A stretch of 64,000 nt of DNA from Euborellia annulipes (Eukaryota; Arthropoda; Insecta; Dermaptera; Anisolabididae). Made by a program: the position numbers and the translations under genes. The stretch lies in assembly GCA_023213315.1 (NCBI GenBank), contig JAKCPI010002999.1, positions 124,001-188,000 on the forward strand, read 5' to 3'. A model generated the notes under the pieces. It was not told the DNA's origin and did no database searches. It saw only the letters and a list, made by a program, of their open reading frames with translations. Shown one piece after another: positions 32,678-42,484 of this stretch. Position 1 is the stretch's first letter; every line of letters starts with the position of its first letter.

Positions 32678-33836
32678 CTGTAAACAATGTGTGAATTGGA
32701 GAATATAAGGATCAAACCAATGAGTTTTTTTTTTTTTTTGTGAATTGCACGATGTTTTTTGTTTTAATTAAATGCCTATCAATTAAATATAAATTGTCAT
32801 TTAAGAAAAAAAATAATATTTTTTTTGTTTCTTATTATTAACCTTCACTTAATTCCAATTTTAATAAAATTCACGGTTATTAATTAACATATTCTATTTT
32901 ATTAAGTAAGAGAAATCTCTATAATAATTTATATTGAACTTTTGAAGAAAAAAAAAAAAACCATTGCCTAAGGCATGCATAAGTAATAATAATTATAAAA
33001 TCTTTTAACCCCTTATGACTTTTGGAGGGAGGGCATTACCTTTTTTGAAAATAAGCAAAACAACTCTCATTGCACTCTAATTGGCTTTTTTAAATAGGAT
33101 CAATTATATAACTCTATTAATAATAAATAAATAAATAAATAAATGAATTACTAATATCAATCTATGATGCAATAATGCATAAAATAGATTAAATTAAACG
33201 GATTGCCAAATTAATGAATTAAAATTACTTAATTATATGCAGTTTTTTTTTTTTTTTTACAGGGAGACAATTTCCAATTATGAAATAATAGATTTAAAAA
33301 AAAAAAAGAAAAGAGATCTCAATCTTTTTGAGGATTTAAAAACAAATATTTGTCAAAAATCGCTTGAAGCGATGGAAAGTTCGTTTGAAAGAGTGAGTGA
33401 GAGAGAACTCACAAAAAAAAGACACTTTTTTTTTTTTAGCTCGGGTATTTGCAATCGAAACCTCGAGGCGATTGAAATGATCTTGACTGAATATCACAAG
33501 TTTTGAACGAAATTAGGTTTATTATTTATAAGACTAGTATATCGGTATCTAATCTAATCTACCTACGTTTGTTTGTCAGCGCATCAGTTCTCGAAAACGG
33601 CTTTTTGTCCCGCAATATTAGAATTTTTAATTTTCGGCATTCCGAAATTTAAAAAAAAAAAAGGTAAAATGGTATCCGGAAAATTTTTCCGCCGAACGGC
33701 AAAGATCTCTTCTTCTTCTGTCCTCGCCTTATGCGGGGTCGGCGAACCTCACTTTTTCCCTCCAACCCTATCATTCGTTTTTGCGACAGAGAAGGATAGA
33801 GCAGGCCGGCCCGTCGCACGGTCTGACGCCTGTTGA
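32678..33836. other. AT-rich stretch, nothing recognised
   Basis: It contains homopolymers, an (AAAT)n run at about 33122-33144, and short ORFs lacking splice or domain support. Confidence 0.4.
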
Positions 33837-35245
33837 AAAGATAGATAGATAGATAGATAGGTAGTTTTATTAGGCTCTGAGGCATTTGCCTCCTAAAGCC
33901 TCAAAAAGTATTTACATTATGTTAACTAGGTCTCTCCCAATATAGTATCAACGCTCCTGCTCCTTTAAATGATATTTAAAAAGTTTGCTCTTAAATGTGC
34001 TTAATGTTCGCGAGCCCCTAATCTCGGATGGAATCGCGTTCCACAACCTAGCAGCTGCCACAGAAAAGGAGGTCCCAAATGTTGCCGTTCTATGTTGTGG
34101 CACCTGCAAGTCCAAATCGCCACCGCGCAAATTTCTAACTCTGGCAGAAGCCCTCAGGGTCAGCCTCTCACGCAGATATCCCGGTCTATCGCTCCCCAAT
34201 AGACCAAAGACATAACACCCCATATAATATTCAGTTCTTTTGCCAAGTTTGAGCCAATTTAATTTGTTGTAATAGGGCGTTATGTGTTGGTCCAGGGGAA
34301 CGTTAAAAATGAACCGAATGCAGGAGTTGAACACACACGTTCGAGAGTCCTTCTTCGCTCCCCAGTCATGTCGCTGGTGACGAGGCAACAGTAGTCAAAG
34401 TGAGGGACAATGAGAGAATTTACTATCATCTTCCTGATAGGCATAGGCAGGCAGTCTTTGCTTTTTTTTAGTTGGTATAGAATTTTATAAGCTTTCCTGG
34501 ATACGCTCAGTATCTGGTCGTTCCAACTTAAAGTTTTATCAAAGATAACTCCCAGATTCCTGACCGTATCCGAGTACTCTAACTGCCTGCCATTTACCAT
34601 TATTGATGGAATGTTAGCTAATTTGTTCACATATTTGCTACTCCCGAAGATGATAGATTTGGTCTTGTTTTGATTTATAATTAACTTTTTACTCACAGCC
34701 CATTCACATATTCTATTAACATCCTCGTTCACCCTGACCACTGTCGCCCCAAGACTCTCGATGGACCCTGAAAGATATATTTGCAGATCGTCTGCAAATA
34801 ATTGATACCTGCAATGCCTGATTCAATGGCTGATATCCCCAATAAAGATAGAAAATAAAATAGGCCCCAACACCGAACCCTGTGGCACACCAGACTTCAC
34901 CCGGAGCAACGCGGAACCAAGACCAGACGTGTCCACAACTTTTTGTTCCCGTTCTGCTAAATATGATGCTATCCATCGAGTCGCAGACTTTGAGAGGTTT
35001 AGCTTTGACAGCCTCTCCACCAAAAGTGCGTGATCCACCAGGTCGAACGCCTTACTAAAATCAAAAAGGACCATCACTGTTACTTGCCTTTTATCTATAG
35101 CAAAGGAACGTCGGCGACTCTGATAAGAGCAGATTGGGTACTGTGATTGCGTCTATATCCCGACTGATAAGGGTCTAATAGTCTTGAGGTTTCTAAATAA
35201 TTAATAATATGAAAATGCGCAATTCTCTCCAGAATCTTGGAAGAG
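33837..35245 (-). pseudogene. 5'-truncated CR1/L2-like LINE with reverse transcriptase
   Basis: On the minus strand several frames joined by shifts encode a non-LTR reverse transcriptase: SSKILERIAHFHIINYLE, GYRRNHSTQSALIRV, VLFDFSKAFDLVDHALL, GVPQGSVLGPILFSIFIGDI and the catalytic-site frame LFADDLQIY, then the thumb/C-terminal NLGVIFDKTLSW and NAIPSEIRGSRTLSTFKSKL. The F(A)DD box is intact. The element ends in a (GATA)n tail at 33837-33860, as expected for target-primed insertion. The endonuclease is missing (5' truncation near 35245). Clade assignment is by motif resemblance only. Confidence 0.85.
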
Positions 35246-35560
35246 GAAGGAAGAGACAGACATACAAAGAACAGGACTGTCTGTTCCAGCTCGGGCAGCT
35301 CGTTCAGTTACATGGGATTGTAAAACATACAAAGAAATATTAAAACACTTACCCGGTAGAGAATCCGTCTTTATAAAGGAGCCCTTAAAGGGTGAGTTAA
35401 AATTATTTAAGAGAAATTGTTGGCTGACATTTAAAGTTAAGGTGTTTGAAATGGAAGCCCAATTAATATATATATATATAGTTGATGAATAATTAATTTT
35501 TTTGTTTTTCTTAATTAAAAATATTCCTGGCCCCGAGGGCAGCCATACAACATGTGGTGA

Positions 35561-35745
35561 CCTAAGCATCGTTAGTGTCTTTCCAAGACCCATATCGTCA
35601 GCCAATATTCCCCCTTTAGGTGATTGCTGTTCTCGCCAGGAGAGCAGGCAAATGCATGCCGTTGATGCGGCATTAAGGAGATTGATGTTTAAAGTCCAGA
35701 AGGCTGATCTTTCAAGACATTTTCTTCTGGTTTTGTTTTGATTGA
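35561..35745 (-). pseudogene. TTF2/lodestar-like SNF2 helicase fragment, minus copy
   Basis: The minus strand encodes PEENVLKDQPSGL, stop, [15 protein letters not shown], then (after one missing G) [20 protein letters not shown] and KTLTML, followed by a donor-like [39 protein letters not shown] is the Q-motif/Walker A region of transcription termination factor 2 (lodestar), a SWI2/SNF2 ATPase that releases RNA polymerase II transcripts. One in-frame stop and a 1-nt deletion break it. No other TTF2 exon was recognised in the window. Confidence 0.7.
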
Positions 35746-35808
35746 AGTATGAATTTTCTGATTTGCATTCATTGTAATAACAACCTTTTCATTATTAAAC
35801 TTTGCAAT

Positions 35809-35990
35809 AGCTTTATCTGTGAAGGTTTGTGGCGGCTTAATGCCCCATCAACGGCATGCATTAGCCTGGCTCTCCTGGCGAGAACATCAATCACCTAAAG
35901 GAGGAATATTGGCTGACGATATGGGTCTTGGAAAGACACTAACGATGCTTAGTTTTGTCATATATTCTTCGGTTAAATTTCTAGGATCCC
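35809..35990 (+). pseudogene. TTF2/lodestar-like SNF2 helicase fragment, plus copy (inverted)
   Basis: Facing the preceding fragment across ~80 bp, this copy reads [20 protein letters not shown], then [20 protein letters not shown], without frame damage, and then diverges ([12 protein letters not shown]). The preceding TTTGCAATAG resembles an acceptor. Nucleotide identity to the minus copy is high over 35829-35951. A genuine single exon, a transposon-captured gene fragment, or an inverted partial duplication are all possible. Confidence 0.65.
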
Positions 35991-36435
35991 GTCGTCTTTT
36001 TGAAGATTTTGCATCATGGCGACGATGGATGGGGCTGTATAAATATTTTCCCATGTAAAAGAAAAACATTTGTTTATTATGCACCTGCTTGTTTTTCTCA
36101 ATCTCCTTGCGAAATTTTGTTAAAATTTAAACTTCCTTATAATGAAAAAACTAAAGCAGCCGATTGAATCAATCAATCAATCAACAGACAGTCATCCATC
36201 GAAAATCCGTGCAGGGTTAAAAGATCAGAGCTTTCTCTTGACGATCCCATTGAATATGATCTCTTTAATTGGGATTCTATTAATTTTTGTATAATGAATA
36301 ATGGGATTGTTCTCGGACAATTCTAAAATATGAATTGTAAAAAATTCCTCTCACTCTTGACCAGAGTTGGCAAGTTTTATCCCACCGAGTATAATATCTC
36401 GATTCTTTTCGGACTTAACTAACAATGTAAGTCAT

Positions 36436-36660
36436 ATCTAACAAAGCTGTGAGTGTTATTTATTAGCGAGGCCAAACAATCGATCCCAGGATCTCCAGCC
36501 TTTCTGGGGCATAGGCGTGCTGTCCATTGCACCAGGCCACCGGTCCCTCGACTCACACAAATAATAATTCCCCGGAAAGGCTGGAAATCCTGGAATCGAT
36601 TCCCGGGGGCCATGGGATGTTTGCCCTAGCCAATAAATAACACTCACAGCTTTGATAGAT
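36436..36660. repeat. fold-back repeat (GTGAGTGTTATTTATT family)
   Basis: Inverted arms start at AGCTGTGAGTGTTATTTATT (about 36443) and end with AATAAATAACACTCACAGCT (about 36652), with inner ATCGATCCCAGGAT/ATCCTGGAATCGAT and CCAGCCTTTC/GAAAGGCTGG pairs. A half copy lies at about 62744-62795 and pieces near 31085-31120. It sits within a partial CAGAGTTGG-family hAT starting at 36362. Confidence 0.7.
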
Positions 36661-37737
36661 TTAAATATGGTAACCTAACCTTCAACTGTCATTTCATTTG
36701 TAAGTACATAATCCTAATTTGAGCAAGCGTGACTTCTTCGAGGAGTTCAAATAAATTATTTTAAAGGAAATTTAAATACATTTTCGAATATTTAGCATAT
36801 CTTTTCCATTTATTATAATCCAGAAAGCTCCTTGCTCCAAGAAAAATTGAGAAAATATGGGGCTTTCCAGGCCCACCGGAGAATAGCTGGTCCCCAGCCA
36901 AATTCTCTAGTTACGCCCCCCATGGTGGCCTTCAAACAATTTTGAAAGCAAAATGAGAACAGCATCAAAAAAATAATTGATTTTTGAATTTTAAGAGAAA
37001 GTAAAAATTAATATGTCAAAATAAATTTGGAAAATCGATTTTTAATCATTTTCAGAACGTTTTGAGACTAAAATTTCATTGTTTTTGCTTGAATATTTTA
37101 TATATTAAATTATTCAATCAATATCAAGGCCTAAATGTGTTTATTTAATTAAAAAAACAATAAATTATGATAATTAGAAAATGAATGAAAATTTGAAGAT
37201 GTAAAAGGCAATTAATAAACCCCCATTTTATGTGGACGTAGTTAAATAAAAAAATGTCTATAGCTTTATAATTGATTGAAAAGACCAGTTTTGCATTTTT
37301 CCACAAATCCAACGAAAAATAAGAGAGATAGAGAGATTTTTTGAAAAGCGAATTGTGCGCGTGAAGAAAAGCCTAGACGAGAGTGAAGCGAGGCTCCCTG
37401 GCTGCACTCTGGGCGCAGATCGAATTTGAAAAAACAAATTGATGCTCTCCCAGCATTTGAAATTATTGACAAATTGATCTTTTTATGCTTTTATAACATT
37501 TTATTCGAAACTTTTTTTTAACTATAAGATTAAAAAGACTGCATATTTATCTATAAAAAATTCAATTCTTTGAGAAAAAAAGAAAATTTCAAAATATTTT
37601 GTCTTCAATCAAAGAGATGCTTATTTCTCATAAATATATTAAATAATAAAATCCATCCCTTTAGACCTTTAGTTCAGTGCTTGTTAAACTTTTTGAGTTG
37701 CGGCTCCATTGGGACCCTCACGGCCCCCCCCTCTTTT
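36661..37737. other. intergenic, no recognised gene
   Basis: AT-rich sequence beginning with hAT CAGAGTTGG-family interior (GGTAACCTAACCTTCAACTG near 36669) and otherwise featureless. Confidence 0.35.
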
Positions 37738-38100
37738 TTTTACATTCTCTTGCCTATGTGTGTTCATTTTTAAGCATGAAGGAATTGAGCTAGGAGGGTG
37801 AAATTTTATATTTAAGTTAGACACCCCCCCTGAGGCGTGGAAATAAGCTTTTAATCAAAATCAGCCAAAAAGTACTAGTACTTTACTGATGTAGTTTTTC
37901 AGTTTTTTTCGATTTTCTCAAAATTCGCTCTAACGATTTTTTTTTTTAAATTAATAAAACAATTATTTTTTAGATGCTCTTTAAAATGTATATTTTCATT
38001 TTGCCGTTGAAATCTTCTGAAGACCACTTTACTCTTGTTCTTCATAGGAAAGATAAGTGAAATGGTTGCCATGGTAACAGAATATAAATCTTTTACTTTT
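37738..38100 (+). repeat. interspersed repeat R1, partial copy
   Basis: It matches the middle of family R1: ATGAAGGAATTGAGCTAGGA, GTACTAGTACTTTACTGATG, CTTCTGAAGACCACTTTACT, GGTTGCCATGGTAACA. The 5' palindrome and 3' hairpin are missing. Confidence 0.65.
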
Positions 38101-39339
38101 TAGATTAAAATTCATAAACTTAAATCAATTATTTAGATGCCCTTTTAAAAAGTACATCAGTAATATTTTGTGAAAATTGTTTGAAGTACTAATTAAATTT
38201 TACACTTTGATATTTAACTACCCTACAGTAATACAAGATGGAAATATCGCTTGTGTTCAAATAAATATAACGACCATGTGATGATGAAGAATTGAAAGAT
38301 TTTACATCTAACTAAATATATAACTATCATTTATTTGGCAATATTCTCTGACTGCTTAATTAATTTCTTTTTTCTCGTTCAATTTTTATAATTCTTCCAA
38401 ATGTCAAAAAAAAAAAATTGACTTTAAAGCTTTTAATTAAATTATTATTTTTAAAAAGAGAAAAAATATTTCTTAGAAACGAGGGGAGGGGCGCCTGGCG
38501 ACAATCAGAGCGGAGGGGTGGGGGAAGCTGCAACTCGCCACCCTCCCCTCCTTTGGCCAAATTAAGAGCCCTAAATAAATTAAGATTGGAAATGAATAAA
38601 ACTTTGAAATTCAAATGTCTATAACTCGGAAACGGCGCATCCAATTCGCATCGGGTTTTTTGTAATGAGTTTAGAATTTCCTAGAGAATATTCACATGCA
38701 ACTAAAATTAAATAATTAAGAATATATTTTTTCTTTAATCTAACCATCCGTTCAACCAATCAAATGATAGTAAAAAGGATCATCGTTCTATATTCTCTGA
38801 AATTTTCCCTTTTATCTGTATATAAAATTTTCAGTTTTTTTTTTTTTTATTTTATTTCTCCACCCGGTATATCTCGCATGTTTATCATCAGATGTTTCTA
38901 TCTTTAGTAGTTATTAAAAAAAAAAAAAAAAATCAGTAATTATTAAGCAAAATTTCGTAATAAAATAATTATATTGATCAAATTATATTTATGTCTCATT
39001 CATTTTAACAGCCTCGTTTAAAAAAAAAAAAATTATCTTTAATTAAATGTCATATGATTCAGTGAAGCTTTTTTTTCGCCTTCTAGTTTTAATAAAATTA
39101 ACGAAATTTTCTTTTCTCTGCTTGAATAAATTTATTAATATTTACATTTTTTTTTTGAATTCCATTGGAAATAATCTTAAACTTGAAATAGTTTTTAATT
39201 ATATAATTTTAACAAAAAAAAAGAATTTTTTTTTTGTTTTTTTAAATAATTTATTGGGTGGTTTTTCTCCCTTGGGGGGGAAGGAAGGGGGGGGGGGGGG
39301 GGGGATGGATAAAACTAGGCCGATGTAAAAAAAAAAACT
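38101..39339. other. AT-rich stretch, no recognised gene
   Basis: Homopolymer-rich sequence; it includes a G17-like run at about 39283-39304. No supported feature. Confidence 0.4.
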
Positions 39340-39660
39340 GTAAAACAGAAAAATATTACCATGGCAACCATTTCTCCGTGAAGTACAAGAGTAAAGTGGT
39401 CTTCAGAAGATTTCAATGGCAAAATGAGAATATACATTTGAAAGAGCATCTAAAAAATAATTGATTTTTGAATTTTAATCAAAATCGTTAGATCAAATTT
39501 TGAGAAAATCGAAAAAAACTGAAAAAGTACATCAGTAAAGTACTAGTACTTTTTGGCCGATTTTGATCAAAAGCATATTTCCACGATTTAGGGGGGTGTC
39601 ATAACTTAAATATAAAATTTCATCCTCGTAGCTCATTTCCTTTATGCTTAAAAATGTCCA
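39340..39660 (-). repeat. interspersed repeat R1, inverted partial copy
   Basis: On the minus strand it carries the same words as the R1 middle: GTACTAGTACTTTACTGATG, AGAAATGGTTGCCATGGTAA, ATTCTCATTTTGCCATTGAA. It ends at both sides without the terminal hairpin. Confidence 0.65.
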
Positions 39661-39668
39661 CGCAGAAG

Positions 39669-39852
39669 GCCATTTAAGACTTTTTACGATAACCGTTATT
39701 TGTAAATATACCTATTGGGGGTCCAGGCATTCTTATTTAAGCCATTTGGTATCCAAATGACTTAAATAAAATCATCCGACTGCCTGGGATCCGAACCCGC
39801 GACCCTTGGTATACAAGGCCAGCATGCTAACTCCTACACCAAGCCCGAGGGC
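39669..39852 (-). repeat. tRNA-derived SINE with complete tRNA-like head
   Basis: On the minus strand it starts CTCGGGCTTGGTGTAGGAGT (A-box), continues GGCCTTGTATACCAAGG and B-box GGGTTCGGATCCC (39788-39800), then the SINE body to AAATGGCC. The GTGTGAATG tail is missing. Confidence 0.75.
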
Positions 39853-40046
39853 GACAGACCAATTTGCGGGACCCACATTTTAGGACTCAGGGGACGAATT
39901 TTTGACATGATCGCAATACTTTCTCTATATATTTCATATATAGGATAAGAGAAAGTAAAATGTTAAGCAAGGCCAAAGCATGGCTGAATTTCGGTTGGGT
40001 GTATTCAATATATAAAGCCATTTTTTGCATTAGGGCATCTGCTCTG

Positions 40047-40079
40047 CTGAGGAAGCCAGCGACTGGCGTTCGAAACGTC
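40047..40079 (+). ncRNA. hammerhead-like motif, degenerate
   Basis: CTGAGGA (40047-40053), a GCCAG/CTGGC stem with CGA loop (40055-40067), then CGAAAC (40071-40076) and GTC (40077-40079) follow the hammerhead order. Extra bases (GTT) lie between stem II and CGAAAC and the closing base pair is not canonical, and stem I is weak because a later element begins at 40091. It is more likely a decayed or variant copy than an active ribozyme. Confidence 0.35.
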
Positions 40080-40090
40080 AATTAGATACA

Positions 40091-40367
40091 GTGGCGCAAG
40101 CAGGATTTGCTCCTGGGAGGGGCGGGGGGGCTGATCTCAAAAAAAAATTTTTCGCGGAACCAAATTTTTCCGCCTTGCGGGGAAATTTTTTCCCGTCCAT
40201 AAAAATATTTTACCTTTTTTTTAAAGACGCTAAATTTTTGCCGCCCGCGGAACCAAAATTTTTTCCCATGTACCGCCCGCGGAACATTCCCTCTTTTGCG
40301 GAACCAAAAATTTGGGTGGGGGGGGGGTTAAAACCCTAAACCCCCCTCCCCCCTGGTTGCGCCAGTA
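40091..40367. mobile_element. hAT-like MITE (CAGTGGCGCAA family)
   Basis: Inverted ends CAGTGGCGCAAGCAGG and CCCTGGTTGCGCCAG bracket an interior of GCGGAACCAAATTTT and GCCGCCCGCGGAAC units shared with the 7312 element. No exact 8-bp duplication is left. Confidence 0.65.
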
Positions 40368-40582
40368 AATACGGCACGGTAATCCAGGTGTTTTCTTATA
40401 CCCATCCTCTTGGGCCAGTATCTCCATCGAGATTGTTTAGTAAACAGACGTGATCCTCTCTTCCTGGTACACTAACCTGGATCTAATAAACGTCCTTGTG
40501 AACTATGATAAGTGAATGTTTTAGTTGCCGGGGTGGGGGCATGTATGTGTGCATGAATTGGGCAAGAGGGAAACAAGCCGGG

Positions 40583-40621
40583 TATAAAAGGAGATTGAAT
40601 GCCGGCTAGAGGTATCAGTCA
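40583..40621 (+). promoter_or_regulatory. core promoter of cuticle gene B (TATA + initiator)
   Basis: TATAAAAG at 40583-40590 is followed ~30 bp later by the arthropod initiator TCAGT (40615-40619, predicted start at A40617). The predicted 5' UTR of ~50 nt contains a CAACAACAACAACAACC run just before the ATG at 40667. Spacing and sequence match a focused TATA/Inr promoter, usual for cuticle genes. Confidence 0.8.
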
Positions 40622-40666
40622 ACATTTACCTTCCTATCCAAACAACAACAACAACAACCCCAAACC

Positions 40667-41964
40667 ATGTCTGCTAAGGTAAACAAAAACAAAACAAACA
40701 AAAAATTAAACAAAATATTAATTAATTTTTTTTTTTTTGTATTAGATTGTGCTCCTGGCAGCTCTCGTCGCCGTGGCTCAAGCGGGTGTCAGTGTAATCA
40801 GCACCCATGGAGGACTTGGTGGACTTGGCGGTGGACTTGGAGGAGGATATGGAGGTGGACTTGGAGGAGGATATGGAGGAGGTCTTGGTGGACTTGGAGG
40901 AGTCTTGGTGGAGGATATGGTGGTGGCATTGCCATTGGACATGCAGCTCCCGTCGTAGCCGTTAAACAAATTGCCACCCCTGTGATCGCCCATGCCGCCC
41001 CCGTTGTCACCAAACAAGTTGATTATTATGTATGACATGCATTATATTATTATCAATCTTTAAATTAAGGGGCCAGTCTCGTTTAGTTACTCTAGACGCC
41101 AAGAGATGGCGTTAGTTATGCCAAAACAAAGGTTCTAGCTAATTAATTATAAGCAAGAAATTAATTATTCTTTAACACACATGATTACTAATTTAATTAT
41201 CTATTAAGATTTTTTTTAAATATCTTTTATTTATTGTGATTAAAAAAATTATTTTTTCGAAAATCAAAAAAAAGCTGTAGATATTTTAAATAGCTTTAAT
41301 TTAAAAACAATTTGAGGTCGATAGCTTCAAAATCAAATTTTTTTTTTTTTTTTTTTTTGAAGGCACCCCCTAAATACGCTTTCAAATACGGAGTCCATGA
41401 TGCCCACACCGGCGATGTAAAGAATCAATGGGAAGAACGCGACGGTGATGTTGTTAAGGGTGAATACTCTCTCGCTGAACCCGACGGCACCATCCGTACT
41501 GTCCATTATACTGCTGACAAGGTCAACGGATTCAATGCCATCGTTCAAAAGTAAGTTGATAGTGACTCATAGTGTGCCTGATATACCCTCTCTAAGCGGA
41601 TGCTTAGCATCAGGACCGTGTGGCCTAATGGATAAGGCGTCGGACTTCGGATCCGAAGATTGCAGGTTCGAGTCCTGTCACGGTCGAAATTTTTTTTTTT
41701 ATTTTGAAAAATATCTAAAATCATTGTTTAAAATATAAAAACCTTTTTTAGATTATTATTTATTTATTTTCTTTTTATAGATCTGGCCACGCCGCTCATC
41801 CCCAAGTGGTCCACAAGGCCGTTGCCGTTAAAGCCGTAGCTCCTATTGCCATCGCTCACCAACCCGTGGCTACCCTGTCCCTTGGACACGGCCTAGGAGG
41901 CGGTCTTGGTGGAGGACTTGGAGGTTTGGGAGGTGGTTTGGGTGGCTTGAGCTATGGCCACTAA
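40667..41964 (+). CDS. cuticle protein gene B, RR-2 type, four exons
   Basis: Exons 40667-40678 (MSAK), 40746-41029, 41363-41550 and 41781-41964 have GT-AG borders (AAG|GTAAAC, TAT|GTATGA, CAAAA|GTAAGT) and matching phases. The product has a signal peptide ([18 protein letters not shown]), a GGYGGGLGG repeat, an Ala/Val linker ([15 protein letters not shown]) and VDYY before the RR-2 chitin-binding domain ([28 protein letters not shown], [16 protein letters not shown]). A C-terminal Gly/Leu-rich tail ends LGGLSYGH. Intron after codon 4 and the short secretory exon are typical of this family. Odd point: exon 2 as written shifts frame near 40900 (GGAGTCTTGG where GGAGGTCTTGG is expected), giving a stop at 40957-40959 in the first frame while the second frame carries the rest. 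A lost G is the simplest reading. Confidence 0.93.
41060..41335. mobile_element. MITE copy forming most of cuticle gene B intron 2
   Basis: It is the inverted homologue of 28774-29070 (GCCAAGAGATGGCGTTAGTT, GCAAGAAATTAATTATTCTT, TTTTCGAAAATCAAAAAAAA). The 3' edge runs into the T22 tract that serves as the polypyrimidine tract of the exon 3 acceptor (41340-41362). Confidence 0.7.
41614..41686 (+). tRNA. tRNA-Arg (anticodon UCG)
   Basis: A 73-nt cloverleaf fits perfectly: acceptor GACCGTG/CACGGTC (41614-41620 with 41679-41685), D-arm GCCT..AGGC, anticodon stem TCGGA/TCCGA with loop CTTCGGA and anticodon TCG at 41647-41649, T-arm GCAGGTTCGAGTCCTGT, discriminator G. A-box TGGCCTAATGG and B-box GGTTCGAGTCC are intact and a T13 run three bases after the 3' end is a strong pol III terminator. 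It reads CGA codons. It lies inside intron 3 of cuticle gene B, same strand, with no intron of its own. Confidence 0.95.
41689..41701 (+). terminator. pol III terminator of the nested tRNA
   Basis: An oligo-T run directly downstream of the tRNA, long enough to stop RNA polymerase III before the next cuticle exon. Confidence 0.75.
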
Positions 41965-42106
41965 AACATCTTCATCTCATCCTCTCATCTCACGTCTCAT
42001 CGCGACGCTCTCATGACTCTCACACCTATCGCACTTATTGTCATTCCATTGTATATCGTTTTCTTTTTGTACTGACTTATCGTTTGTTTGTTTTTTTTCA
42101 CTTGTA

Positions 42107-42112
42107 AATAAA
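42107..42112 (+). promoter_or_regulatory. poly(A) signal AATAAA of cuticle gene B
   Basis: Canonical AATAAA ~143 nt after the stop codon, followed by a GT/T-rich stretch (TGTTGTATTC) at 42132. Confidence 0.75.
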
Positions 42113-42484
42113 CCATTTATATATTTTAAAATGTTGTATTCACTCAACCTTTTATCACTCTAAAATAATTATTAAATTAGAGAAAAGATTTGTCGCCGAG
42201 AACGTCGAGGAAGGTGCAGGGCCGTAACGAGGTCGTGGCAATACAGGCGCCCGCCGGGCTGGGGGCGCAAAACAAAGGGGACCGACCTAGTTGTGAGCTG
42301 TACGAAGTTTTTATTATTTTTTTTTTATTTTGAATATAAATAATAAATTTGTCAAAATTCCCTAAACATAGGGTTACGAAAATTTATATTCCACAAATCC
42401 TTTCTCTCGTTATAATGACAGATAAATGTAATTATAAGTTGGCATTAAAAATAAAAGGAAATTGATAATATGATTTAAAAAAAA

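Noticed and set aside
40778..41038. Pro-rich minus-strand ORFs over cuticle gene B
   Set aside because: Antisense of the Gly-rich repeat in exon 2; promoter and splice signals are on the plus strand.
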